A stretch of DNA of 64,000 bases from Puccinia triticina (lineage: Eukaryota > Basidiomycota > Pucciniomycetes > Pucciniales > Pucciniaceae), in assembly GCF_026914185.1 (NCBI RefSeq), contig NC_070560.1, positions 7,741,501 to 7,805,500 on the forward strand, written 5' to 3'. Shown here in pieces: positions 38,522 through 51,100 of this stretch. Position 1 is the stretch's first letter, and every line of letters begins with the position of its first letter. The position numbers and the translations under genes were made by a program. The notes beneath the pieces were generated by a model. That model saw only the letters and a list, made by a program, of their open reading frames with translations, was not told where the DNA came from and searched no databases.

Positions 38522-38761
38522 CTAGATTGTTCTTCCTTTCCCAAAGATTGAGGTCCTGATGTATGCAGGGGTAGCAGTCGCATTGGCGGCGGCAGTCTTA
38601 GAAAGCGCAGCAAACAAACTGCCTTCCTTACAGAAGGACGACAGAATGAGAGACAATGGAGAAGTATCACTTTTAGAGGTGGGTGGGGCGGCGGCTGCGG
38701 GAGCGGGGGCAGTGGCGGAAGGTGGAGAATTGCCATTTGTAGCCGGCTTGGAAACGCTCAA
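38522..38761 (-). CDS. Hypothetical Ala/Pro/Ser-rich protein or first exon
   Basis: 79-codon frame starting MSVSKPATNGNSPPSAT, with an Ala/Pro-rich stretch and a hydrophobic LSLILSSFCKEGSLFAAL segment. The upstream GC-rich sequence (38770-38990) looks unlike the surrounding AT-rich DNA and could be a promoter. No family recognised. It may be one exon of a longer minus-strand gene, since the next frame stays open leftwards to about 38452. Low confidence. Confidence 0.25.
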   Translation of the reverse strand: MSVSKPATNGNSPPSATAPAPAAAAPPTSKSDTSPLSLILSSFCKEGSLFAALSKTAAANATATPAYIRTSIFGKGRTI

Positions 38762-40512
38762 TTTCAGTTGAGTTGCGCTCCGTCATTGGTGCTCTTCTCA
38801 AACTGCCGCCGGACGCGCTGTGACCATCTTAGGATCCCACCGGCGTGACCCGGCTTGGAACGCAATTGCTGCCCCTTGGAGGTGGGCCTATGTCCTTCCG
38901 AACTGGCTCGTCTTATCGGGACTTGAATATTCCGGTCTCGTCGTGTGTCTTGCCGCACCGGCTAACGGCTGTTGATAAAATTGGAGCAGGGGCCTAGCTT
39001 CCGAGGCGTCCTTGGTCTCTTGATGACCAATTCATTGAGACTCTAGATTAAACTGTAAGATGTGACTTGCGCATTTTCTCTGAATGCCGAGTTGCCGACC
39101 ACCAAGACAACATCTTCCTTGACCTGTAGGCATTCTGCCTTGCAATAAAATTACATCCAAAAACGGTGAAGAACTTATACTCCTCGATAAACTGATCCAC
39201 GTTTGCGTTGTGGAGAAGCATCCACTGGGAGAATTCTGTCTGGAAAATCGTGAAAACTGCGCAGCGCTGATTTCATGATTGTTCGCCACTGCTCCTGTAA
39301 TCTTCTCTCAAATGAAACACGGCGGACCCCCCGGTCTGGCCCAGCTCAGTATGCTCGCGTGCTTGGACCTTGGGGACCTCCCCTTGCAGTCCGGTCACCT
39401 ACCATGCCAAGATAAAACAAATGGCCGTGAGGGCCTCATCAAGACGAAGGCAGAGGCGATGCCAGCATGGTACGGCGAGCCCCTGCCAGAAAGCCAGGGA
39501 ATATTGGACTGGTTACAAATACATACCAAGCTGTAAATATTTGGGCCTGGATAAGTCATTTGGGATGGGACTTATGAGTACGCAATAGAGTTATGACGTC
39601 AACATCTGCCCTGAGTTTCCTGACTCGGTGGCAACTCCCTCATTGGGTGGGAAGGAAGGCGTGTTGGCGGATTGGCAAGGCAACGGGATCAAATGAAATC
39701 GCGTAGTGGTCGCCATGTGGCTAGGGTACCGTGGCTTCAATGTATTGCCACGGCGCTGCGAGTAATGGATGGACAATTCGTGGCCAGACAGAGCTGGGGC
39801 AAGGGTATAAATAGCTTCAATTGGTGGTTCATCATCCCCCCAGGGCAGTCGAGGATGCTGCACTTCCAGCTAACCTTTGCCCTCAACCCCTCCGCTGTTG
39901 CGCGTGCGCAGTCTGAGGGGCAAAGAGTGGGCCCCCCACGGGTCTGCAGCCTTTGCTGCGGGCTGGGGGCCTTCACGTCCAACCTTTTTGACCCGCGCGC
40001 TTGACGCGGGCTGGAGGTTGAGCCTGGGCGCACAGCACTGCTGATGTTGGAAGGCTAGGTTGACAATTTACAGTGCTACATTTTTTTTTTTTTTGATTCA
40101 TGTTGATTGAGGAAAATTTGTGGATTTTGAATTGGTTTTTTGTACAATGGGGAAGCCCTAGATTTTTTTTCTTCTATTTTGTGTGTTTACAGGGGGAACC
40201 CTTGATTTTTTTTTTTAGGGTTCTGGGAAATCTGTGTCTTTAATAAACTTGGATTAGAAGAGTTTTATGTGACCCTTATTTTTGCTTTACTTGATTAGTT
40301 GCTATTGCAGACTTGTGCTTGTGGAGTGTGTAGCTTTTACCACCTGTGGATTATTAAGCTATAGATCAGGCTCATTGCAGAGTGCTGAAGGCTAGCAAAA
40401 AATAGCAGTGCGGAGCCAAGGCATCAATAATCATTCGGCCTGTAAATACGTATTCTTGAAGAAGACAGAAAGTGGTCATTTCTACCCACTAACCATTATT
40501 TATTCTCACACC
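38762..40512. other. Intergenic, no gene recognised
   Basis: GC-rich to 40030, then AT-rich with T runs. Several short open frames in both strands without motifs. Confidence 0.4.
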
Positions 40513-40931
40513 GCCTGGCGGGTACCAGCAGTACTTGAGGCGGGTGCCAGCGGTACTGTGCCTTTTCTCAGCTAAGATCACTTAAAAGTGACAGAGTAAT
40601 TTTTTTAGAACTAAATATGGAGAGGGACTGGAGGGTACTGCAGTACGTGGCTTGGAAGATGTGTGTTTTTGTGTGGGATGGTGTTCAGATCAAGCACAGA
40701 TGAGGGAGAGGAGAGGGAAGGGTGGCAGAATCAAGCTGGGCACTTTTCCATTCAATGAGCATCCACAGTCCATGGGAGCAGTACTTCAGCTTGAGCAGAT
40801 TGTAGGCTGAAGGGGAGTCCAATGGGTGGGTTCCGCTTAGGGTACCTGGGACGTACCCCCCCCCCCCCCACTTTTAACAAAAAAACAGGCAGCTGGAACT
40901 GCCTGCACGGGTGCTTGCGGTACCCACCAGG
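40513..40931. repeat. Possible TIR element (GCCTGG(C/T)GGGTACC ends)
   Basis: GCCTGGCGGGTACCAGCAG at the left and the complement GCCTGGTGGGTACCGCAAG at the right, 419 bp apart. A C14 run lies near 40856. No target-site duplication found, so this is tentative. Confidence 0.35.
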
Positions 40932-41955
40932 CAATGCCAGGTACCTAGAGTAGAAACAGGTCCAAAAATTTATTCTCTACCTCCCAAAGGAGTTCTCACA
41001 CCAGAATGAATCCCTTCCATACAATGAGTTTATAAAACCTTGTTACCAGGAAGAGATTCCTTCTCTCACTGAACAAAGTACCTCCCTCCTACCTGTAGAT
41101 TGGTAGGTAAGGACTATATTTGGGCTATGTGGAGCCTGTCACCTGAGAGAAGTAAGTATTTTGGTGGGCCCTTTTGCACAATCCCTCTCACTCACTCACG
41201 CATTCTTGAATTTTGTTTCCTCTTGTTTTCATTTAAATCAAGGCCCAACCTATACCTATCTCTGTACTATTCTCCCACTTGTTCAGACCATTTACTTGAT
41301 CTACAATCATTGTTGTAACACCATGAGTTTTGGATTGTGTGCAGTGAAATTTGTTTAATACGGGATGAAGCAGAAGGGAATGTTCTGAAATTTAACAGGT
41401 AAACCCCAACTTGTTTCAAATGATGATCCCTATCTAGAGTAGTTTCCCCAAATCACTCCTACACCTATCTAATTTAAAGAATGTGCTCTATTCAACGGAG
41501 GGCTGATATAAATAAATTCATTGAACCAGCCTGAAAAATACTGGTCCCTTTGATTTTTTTTGATTAGCTTGATACTATGAAGTGAGATCTATCAGAAGAT
41601 ACCATTGGAATTTGGATCAACTTTCAATTTCCAGCTTTCATCAAGAAATGAAGGGCTGTTGAACATCATCTCAAAATTTGCCACACTTTTTTCCTTCCCA
41701 AATTCATGCTAAGGCCCCATTTTCTAGTGTGGTATAGAAGTCCCTGTTTTACAGTGTGATATATGTGGTGTAAAATGTTATAAGGGGGTTGATTAATTGA
41801 CTCCCAAAACCTAAAAATCCAACTCCCAAAAGCTGTGGATGTCAGGAGTACCAAATTTCAATGTCCTAGTACTCCAGTCCCCAGGACCAAAAATTTCAGG
41901 GGAGTTTTTGGGAGTTTGAAGTCAAATTTCAAAAACAAAAATTGGGAGTTCAAAT
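40932..41955. other. Intergenic, no gene recognised
   Basis: AT-rich, no exon or repeat recognised. Confidence 0.4.
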
Positions 41956-41958
41956 TCA

Positions 41959-42108
41959 GGCCCCGTTTGGAGCCAATATAATCCGGGCAATATATGAGTT
42001 TTTTTGTGTGACATCCTATGTGACATCTGATCAGGTCCGCCAAAACTTGATCAGATGTCACAAAATTCCAGATTATATCACGCAATTATATTGGCTCCAA
42101 ACGGGGCC
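41959..42108. mobile_element. MITE, PIF/Harbinger-like, TSD TCA
   Basis: 150 bp with inverted ends GGCCCCGTTTGGAGCCAATATAAT / GGCCCCGTTTGGAGCCAATATAAT, flanked by TCA (41956-41958, 42109-42111). An internal palindrome ACATCTGATCAGG..CTTGATCAGATGT makes almost the whole element self-complementary. Same tip as 15618-16058. Confidence 0.88.
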
Positions 42109-42616
42109 TCAAATTTCAAAAAAAGCAAAAGGAGTTCCAACCCCAATTTTGCAAAAAATCACAAGAATAAAATTAGGGGCTTGATTAATCAACTCCTGGA
42201 AATTCAAATTACAACTCCCAAAAGTAGCAGAAATTGGGAGGACCTAATTTTGATGTCTGCCTCTGGTCCCCAGGACCAAAAATTGTTCTGGGGATTTTTT
42301 GGGAGGCAGAGATAAATTCCAAAAAACAACTTGGGAGTTGGAGCTCCAATTTTGCAAAAAAATGGCAAAAAAGAAATCATATAAACTCTTTACTGTGGGC
42401 CCCAAAGTATACAAATTTTTAATAGCAGGAAGAAAACCCTCTGAAGAGCATATGTACTGTGCTCTTCAAAGGGATGGAGATCAACATGTTGATCTTAATG
42501 GCATTAGCAGACCCCAGGAAAGGGTTGTGTTACTGTGGGTCCATTTTGGAAGGTGTCCTAAAAAGGAAAGCTACCAAAACTTAGCCAGGGTGCCCCAAAA
42601 CTGTGTGCAAACATTA

Positions 42617-42817
42617 GGGGGGTTCACAATAGGATAAAAGTAAAATTTTAGAGTCAATTTTAAGGTCTTTATCAACAAATTTTTAAAAATCTGGCAAGGT
42701 GTACAGGACTGGGTATCCCCTGAGAATCAGAGCAACATCTTTATTTTTTAAAAAGTTGTTCACAAAGGCCTTAAAATTAGCTCTAAAGTTTTATTTTTAT
42801 CCTATTGTGAACCCCCC
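42617..42817. mobile_element. MITE, Tc1/mariner-like, TSD TA
   Basis: 201 bp with inverted ends GGGGGGTTCACAATAGGATA / same, continuing through AAA(A/G)TAAAA(T/C)TTTAGAG, flanked by TA dinucleotides (42615-42616, 42818-42819). TA duplication indicates a Stowaway-like element. Confidence 0.85.
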
Positions 42818-42819
42818 TA

Positions 42820-43731
42820 TTGAAAATCTGTTCTGCACAGTGCTTTTTGCAATGCAGGAATGAAATTTGCAGTGCTGAAATGTGTTTTGCAGTGCAGAAG
42901 GATTTGCCATGCAGAAGTGCATTTTAATTTTTGCAGTGGTAAGTGTGTTTTGCAGTGCAGGAGTGCATGGAGTTGATGGGACAAAAGTAATTCATGAGCC
43001 ATAATAATTTGAGCCGTGGGGTGTATCACTTCTTTGTGGTGTGGCACATTTGTTTGGTTTGAATCTTGGCCAAGCAGAGATTTGACCTGCTGACTTTGGT
43101 ATGTAGGCCAAGTACTTGAGCTTTTTCATTCATTGGCAAAACTTTGGGGCCTATACTGGCCTATACCATGATCTAACAAAAATCACTGTGAAAAAGTCTG
43201 GGATTGCATTTTCCTGATTTTGCAACTTCAAATTTGGAATTGAAGATCACCATGATTATTCACCATATGATGCTCTCCATGAATTCAGTTTTGGATATTT
43301 GCCAGAATAGACTTCTTGAAATTGGAAAATTTGCCCTGATTTTTGAAAAATGTCTGTATGGTACAAGTCTTTAGTGTGTGCTACATATGACAGCTGGCGG
43401 GGTTGAAAATATGTCGCCAGTGCATGATGCCCAGTCTGACAAAACCACTGCCCTGTGGTTTTCCCTCAGATTCCAAGGAATGGCTGCTGAAGTACATACA
43501 TAGTTCATCAGAAAGTTGTGTGGTTGTAGCTTTCTTTGTGAACTTGCGGTTGATGGTTACAAATCGGAAGATGCATGGGTTTCAGCCGGGCTGTGACGAC
43601 AGTGGCGACCCTCTCGACCACAACAACCAACAACAGCAACGAGCTCATCGACAAGCATATCAATCCTGGCATTACTTTGAGATATCGACCATTCGCATGT
43701 AAAACCTCGAACTCAAGCCGAACTGATCACC
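42820..43731. other. Upstream region of the PTM1-like gene
   Basis: 42830-42970 has loosely repeated TGCAGTGC words. No exon recognised before 43732. Confidence 0.4.
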
Positions 43732-46510
43732 ATGAAAATCACCTCAAGTCTTCCGCTCCTCCTCCTCCTCCTATGGTCATCGATCAGCCTCTCAAATGCC
43801 TACCAGGTGTTAATCTCGGATACTGTATGCCATTCAATCTTGTCGGACAGAGACTAGCTCTCTAATGAGTCCTGACAATCTTGTATCATCGTTTTTTTTT
43901 CTTGAAAAACCGTTTGTAGGATGATCTCAGGCAAGGTGAGTGCTCTGAGCAATAGTCGTTGAAGGATCTGTCTTGGCCTCTTTTACTGATTCATAATTTC
44001 TCCTACTTTTCTCACAAAAAACTTCAAATGAACCAGTATGTTCCGGAATGTGGCAAAAATTCGCCAAATCAAGAGATCCTTACATTGAAAGTAAGTGAGA
44101 TGCCTTAACGGACAATTTAATTTATCAAGAAACTAACTCAAAATTACCGTGTTTTATTTTTTTTCTCTTTCGGTTGCCTTCTTGGATTTGTTAGTCATCT
44201 TCGGGCCGGCCTCTTCTGGACAACTCGCTCTGGTAGTCTATGAATGGCAAGATGCAAAGTGGCTAGGCATCAACCCTTCCAATAAACAAGCAGAAAACTC
44301 ATGGCAGGAGGATGTTCGTAGTTCTTTTTTAACCCTTTCCCCCTTCAGTGTCCAAGTGTTTGACAGCTCAATTTGGCCTTTCTGATCATTTTTAGAGAGT
44401 GTATGTTTGCACATTAGATGCTATAGCACAATCACTCTGTACCAAGGCGGAGCTCGGAGAATTTATCATCTCGCCATTACCGTCCGACGTAAAACGAGAA
44501 TCGCTAAACATCTGGACTCAAAGGATCAAGCTGGAAGCCAAACCCAATCCAGCTAGCTCATCATCAGATACCGGGACGCAGATGGGCTCGGGACCGTATC
44601 GATACAATGTTACCAAGACTGGTTATTGTGAGTTCATCGTCCCCGTCAGCAGGATTTTCTATCTTTCTTTTACTTCTATTCACTACTCTCACTTCCATCA
44701 AAACTCGTCCTCACTCTAAACCCCTCCCTTCTCAAACCGTTCTCAGACTGTGTAGGAGCCGTCCCGCTTACCGTCGGTCTCCCATCGACTTCAAATACCA
44801 CCTACAGTACATACACTGGTGTCGTGGCGTTCGAAAATGTATTCAAAGGTAATCTGCCTGCTGGTGAATACCCTAAAGTAGCTGTAAGTCAGCGAGCACA
44901 TTTCGGTTTCTTTCTAAGGTGTCGAGACTCATGATTTCGGGATTGGTCTATTTACTTTTTTTCGTCGACGGAGTAGTTCTATGGATTTGTTGCGGTAATC
45001 TACGTGTTCGTCGGAATTCTCTGGGGATATAACTGTCATCGACATCGGACAGAAATCTTACCTGTTCAGGTAAGTCTTTTGATAATTCCCGTCCGAATTC
45101 CCGACATCTCATCTGATGACTCGTGCATGACTATTTCAAGCATTATATCTCAGGAAGCATAGTGTTCCTGATCGTCGAATTGACCACTGTATTTGGATAT
45201 TACAAATATTTGAACGACTTCGGAAACCCTTCGATGACCAGGGCGTTGCTTGTCTTAGGTCTGTTCTATTAATCACAACAACTTTTTGTCGGGTAGATCG
45301 TACTGATATGTCACTGCTCTCTACCACTTAGTTTCAATCCTCAGCGCCGCAAGAAACGCGTTGTCATTTTTTATGTTGTTGATTGTCTCCTTGGGCTACA
45401 GTATCGTCAAAGATTCCTTAGGATCGGTCATGTTGAGGGTTAGACTCTTGGCTATTGCACATTTTATCTTTGGTGTAGTGTAAGCAAAATCGCATGAGTT
45501 TAACTTTTGAATCCGACAAGCTCACTAATCCCTTTTCTTTTACTGTCCGCACACCACATTCTTTGGATTAATAGATATGCGATTGGCATGGCTGTTTTCC
45601 CATTTGAAACAGCTGGTTTGTGGATATTCTTCATGGTCTTCCCTCTAGCATTTACTTTGACAGGGTTCATGATGTGGATCATGGCCGCTCTTGCTCACAG
45701 TAAGCTATCGCTTGAAAACCTGAACTCATGACAACTACACATGTTAACTACATTGATCTGTCTGATATGATATTTCAGCAATCCAGGACTTGGAAGCACG
45801 TAAACAAACATTCAAGACTCAGAGTAAGGAACTTGGCGGACTTGGATGATTTACTAGACAAGGATCTTACACATTGTTGCTCTTGTTCTTTTTGGAATAG
45901 TGTTTGTTAGGTTACACCGGATTCTAATCGGGGCGGCCATAGTGATTGTGATCTTCTTCTTTGTATCATCCGTCTCGTTCTCCAATCGACTACAGCAAGA
46001 CTTCGCGCCGGACACTTGGCGGACGCGATGGTTCCTGCTAGATGGTTGGCTGTCGCTATTGTACATGGTCTGTTTCGTGTCGATCGCCTACCTGTGGAGG
46101 CCGACGGAGCGGAATAGATACCTGGCGATGAGTGATGAGCTGGCTCAGGACGAGGAGGCAGCTGATGAGTATGATGACCAGGCGACCGCGCGGGATGGGG
46201 CTCTTGGGGAAGAGGACGATGGCGGAAAGGAGTGGGTGCCTCAAGGTGATGGGCGGGATGCTGTGCCCCTGCAACTGCGGAGAGTTGGGGAGGAGACCGT
46301 TGTGGTAAATCCACTTTTTTTCTGCCTCTTTTCCCAAACTGATTATGTTCAACTGACCTGGTATCTCAATCCTTCCAGTTTGATATCGGCGAAGATGACG
46401 ATGATGGTGAAGATCTCCATAAATCTAAAGATCAGTTCAATGGAAATGACAACGAACATCGACCGCTTAGAAGATCAACATCCACCGAGCGACCTCCGGA
46501 TTATCATTGA
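43732..46510 (+). CDS. PTM1: PTM1/GOST-family seven-transmembrane protein
   Basis: Thirteen exons (43732-43824, 43920-43935, 44037-44090, 44195-44313, 44396-44627, 44747-44883, 44977-45069, 45141-45258, 45332-45479, 45575-45699, 45779-45823, 45901-46304, 46379-46510) join in phase into 571 codons. Ptm1-type proteins (Lung 7-TM receptor family) sit in Golgi/endosomal membranes and are linked to membrane trafficking; ligands are not established. A Leu-rich signal peptide (cleavage near SNA|YQ) leads a luminal domain with RQVCSGMWQKFAKS. Seven membrane spans follow, from YGFVAVIYVFVGILWGY (residue 218) to LLYMVCFVSIAYLWRP. Then come AMSDELAQDE and an acidic cytosolic tail. Family hallmarks are the SILSAARN turn and the HRILIGAAIVIVI helix. 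Introns are all GT..AG. Confidence 0.9.
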
Positions 46511-48113
46511 AAGAATAATGAACTGCGGTTGCCATTAAATTCAAAAAATATAGAATATCTGCTTTATTAATTTTGTCTTAGTAGATCTGCGTTTTTTTCC
46601 TTCCCTCCAGAAAGTAGACCGTTCTAGGTTTTTGGACTTGTGCAAAGCCTTCCCTATTTCCTCTCAAGAATAACAGAAATCCGACAGGTCCATCTCGTCA
46701 CAAAATATTTGCAGCGTTTCCCTTCCCTTTTTCTTCTCCTGATTAACAACAAAATAACAAAAATGAAAGCGAAAAATCACAAAGGAAATCAAATCAAATA
46801 TGAAAGCAGAGCCCCACAAGCTTGTAAATACGTATATCAATACAATTTTTTTATGTTTTTTTTAAGTAGAATATGTGCAAATATCAAGGTGTGAATATAT
46901 GAATCATAAAAAGTGCAAAGATTTGGTTTATATTCTTTTTCAGCATCTAGGGTTCTCAAAGTTCACATGACCTGAAATCAGAGTGACATAAACAGATTTA
47001 AAATCATAAGGGATTCCTGGTCATGCTTAATTATGTCATCTGGATTCTGCATGTTTCCCCCAAATGAAGTTTTATCATGTTATGTGTTGATATTGCTACA
47101 ATTTGTATATGTTTTTACTTTGAGAACTCTCTTGAACTGAATCAGACAAAGCGTGTCCCTTGTAGGAAATCATGGGATGGTCGCAGGGAAGTCGACCAAC
47201 GTTGTGAGTTGTTTCTACAAAATCCTGGGAGTTGTTTGACAGACTCATCCTAGCCTGTTAAACTCATTCATGAGTATATGCAGTGGACTTTAAACACCAC
47301 TGGCAATATTGGTAGGTTTGCCGTTTGACTTTCACCATGGCCCAAATTTTCAAAACTTTGGCATCAATTTTGAAAGAAAAATATGAATAAATTTTTCTAA
47401 AAATCAATTGTGCACCACCCCTATTGGGTAAACCTTAGGTAAATATCTTGATTAAATTTCTTGAACACAAATCAGATTTTCACTAGATGGTGATAGTCCA
47501 TGCAGTAGGGAGATTGAATGTATCATGGCTATCTGAACTGAGGCAACAATAGAAATGTTGATTCAGAAAATTTGTAAGGACAAAATATAGACTACATCTA
47601 AACCCCTCTTCAAATGTTTCTGGAAGGAATGAAGTCCTTCTTTCAAGGCTCAAGCCAAAAACTGTTTGCAGGACAGTGTAATTTATTGAGAGAGATTTTG
47701 GATGCTAAAATTTTAGAAAACATGGGAACCACACTTCAATTATTTGGGGAAATGATGTGGCTTTCAATCAATTCTTAATGTTTTTGTCTGGTGGAGTGGT
47801 TTTGTAGCTCATATTTGTGATCGGTCCGGTGACAAGAGTGTGTGATACGTGTGCGTGTCATGTTTCGGTCGGTATTTCGTCATCGATCGTCACCCGGTCC
47901 CCGGGGCCCGGGCCCCTCGAGGTTCCAGCCAGACGAACTCTGTGCTTGTAGCCTTGTTTACCACCGCCCAGATTCCTCCTTCCCTCGCCTTCTTCCAGCA
48001 TTGAAGCCTTCAACTTAACCAGTACAAAATACTACCACTGACCACCTCACACAGTAGTGTCACCCTCCCCGTTCCCAACCAGCCCCTCACAAGCCTACCG
48101 ATCAGCCCCAGTC
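46511..48113. other. Intergenic between PTM1-like gene and SEC31
   Basis: AT-rich to 47800. 47820-48110 is GC-richer (CCCCGGGGCCCGGGCCCC near 47900) and is probably the SEC31 promoter and leader. No exon or repeat recognised. Confidence 0.45.
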
Positions 48114-51100
48114 ATGCGCTACACCAGTCTCCCTCGGACTGCCACCTTTGCCTGGTCACCTGCTCCATTTGTCCAGAACCCTTCGTCCTCTGCTTCCGCC
48201 AATACTAAGTCAGAGCACCAGGCCGAACTAGACCAATTCAACTCCCCTCTCCTTGCCACCGGTACTGCAAGTGGCGTACTTGATTCTAGCTTCAGCACGG
48301 ACTCCAAGCTCGAAATATGGTCTCCATTCACCAACGATTCGGCCGAGGCCAAAGGTACCGTGACCCTCCAATCCAGGTAAGTCGAGCCCCTTGGAGCGGC
48401 GTTTCTGTCGCTTTCATACCTAAATTACTCATTTTTCATCTGCCCAAACAATTCAAATATCAACAGGTTCCACCGTCTAGCTTGGGGTCATGCGGCTGGA
48501 CTCCGACCCCGAGGTGTGATTGCAGCTGGTATGGAAAACGCTGAATTGGACATCTGGGACCCAATCAAAATCCTTGCTGGTCAAGCGTACGTCTTTATAT
48601 TTTCCCACTTCACACACACGTTCTTTAAGGGCTCGATCGCTAATCTATTTTCTTTCATTTTTTTATCTGCCCTCGATCATCTACCCCTTACGTATTCAAT
48701 AGCTCTGAAAAAGCGCTGGTTAGCAAGATGAAGAACCACAACGGTCCCGTCAAGGGCCTTGACTTCAATCCGGTCAAAAACAACCTTTTGGCCTCAGGTG
48801 CTAGCAAGGGAGAGGTGGGTATCAAATCTGTCTGGATCTCGTGTTTTCACCTCGATTGGCTAATACACATCATTGACCCGACCCTCTTCGTCAAATCTGA
48901 TCAGGTCTTCATCTGGGATTTGAACAACCCCGTCAAGCCGTTTGCCCCTCCATCCTCACGATCGTTGGACGATGTTACTTCGGTCAATTGGAATCATATC
49001 GTCCAATCAGTCCTCGCCGCCTCATCCAATAACGGATACACCGTTGTTTGGGATATTCGTGAAGCCAACGGTCAAAAAGGGAGGGAAGTCGCCACGTTGA
49101 GCTATAGTGGCTCTGTAAATCAAATGCCTGCTTACGGGCAACCCCAGCCTGGCATGATGGGTGGTCCGCAATACGGTTCTCAATGGATGGGCCCTGCCGG
49201 TGGACGCCCCGGTAGTGTGAGCTCAGTAGTATGGCACCCCGAAAATGTAAGTTCGAGTTAGCTGAAAGATCATTTCAGATTTCATCAATCTCATTGCTGC
49301 CTCTTGTATGTCCCAGCCCACCAAATTGGTCACCGCTTCTGATGACGACGCGTCCCCTATCGTTCTGGTTTGGGACCTGAGAAACGCTCGAGCGCCTGAA
49401 AGAATCCTAGCCGGCCATGAAAAGGGGATTCTCAGTCTAGCGTGGTGCAAACAGGATTCAGATTTGTTGGTCAGTTGCGGAAAAGATTGCCGAACAATTT
49501 GTTGGAACCCTACTAGTGGTGAGATAGTCGCAGAAGTATGTGGTTTTCCGTGTCATACTCTTGTTCTATGTCGTCATCGAATCTAAATTCTCCTTTGCAT
49601 CGAACTTGTGTCCAGCTCCCTCCCAGCAGTAACTGGTCCTTCCAAAGCGACTGGTGTCCAAGGAATCCTGATTTGATAGCGACTGCATCTTTCGACGGCA
49701 GAATAGCGATCAACTCGCTGCAATCAACGGGCGAAGAATCTGACACCGCACAACCCCCATTGAATTCAGGCCCCGCAGTCGATGGTAGCGATATCTTCGG
49801 TGATCAAGGATTGCTCGCGCTAAACAGTGCCAAAGCAGCCGTAAGCTGCAAGCAAGCGCCGAAGTGGTACAAACGTCCATCCGCTGCTACTTTCGCATTT
49901 GGTGGCAAAGTGATCACGATCGACAACATGATCCCACCGAATCCAGCTCAGCAAGCCTCTCCTGATAATACCTCGCCGAAGATTTCGCCAGTCGTAAACA
50001 TTAGACAAATTGTCACGGAACATACGTTGGTTGAACGTGCCTTGAAACTAGAGAATGCGAGCCAGGCCCGCAACTTGCAAACTCTCTGTGAAGAGCGGGC
50101 TAATCGCCTCCCTTCACACGCTTCAACGATCGAATTACAAAGCTGGAAGCTGCTATCGACTTTGTTCAAGACAGATTCGTCCGAGGAACTAGTAAACCTC
50201 CTAGGATTTTCTAAAAGTGAAGTGAAGTCGATGGTTGAACGACAAATAGAGTCATACAAACCGTCCAAAATCTCGAATTCTCTATCAAGGACGGCTAGTG
50301 AGATGGGCCCAACCTCAACTGCCCTTGAGACAAGTCATTCAGATAATGACTCTGTTCCCCGCGAACCGTTGGTCACTTTTGCGGATACGCCTCGCGAGGG
50401 ATTGTCTGCTTCTTCCGAAGGTGGTGGGGATGCTACTGCTAGTTCGGCAGATGCTGCACCGTCTGAAGCTAGCGTAAGTGCCATCTCAGATGGAACCAAG
50501 CTAGCCGAAGCCGAATCGGAAATTACTGAACCAAGCCTATTTGGCGACGACAACGCAAACGCCGCCGGGCAAACTGCCGCCTCCGTGGACTTTTACAATT
50601 CCATGCGTAGCAACCGTCCCGCTGGACTTCCCGATCACGTGTTCAGTAGAGTCAGCGCCGCCGCTTCTTCCGTCGGTGCCACCGTCGGATCTCAAACCTC
50701 ATCGATTGCATCCGAGACCACTCGGAATAACACATTTCAGATATATCCGTCCGAAGAATCGAAAGGAGACCGACTTATCACGCGGGCCCTCGTTGTTGGC
50801 GACTTTGAAAGCGCAGTTTCTCTGTGCATATCGAGCGAGCGTTGGGCTGATGCCCTCCTCTTGGGTGTCAAAGGTGGACCTGAGCTACTCCAAAAAGCTC
50901 AAAAAGCTTACTTCGGAAAGCAAACTGTCAATCACCCATACCTCCGTCTCTACCAATCGATTGTTATGGATGATCTGATGGATGTGGTACAGAACGCTGA
51001 CCTCTCCGAGTGGCAAGAGATCTTTGTGGTTCTCTGTACATTTGCGAAGAAAGAAGAATTCCCCAATCTGGTCGAGCAGCTGGGCCAAAGGCTTGAATAC

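Noticed and set aside
45907..46352. Minus-strand frames across the PTM1-like last exons
   Set aside because: Antisense shadows of a clearly supported coding exon.
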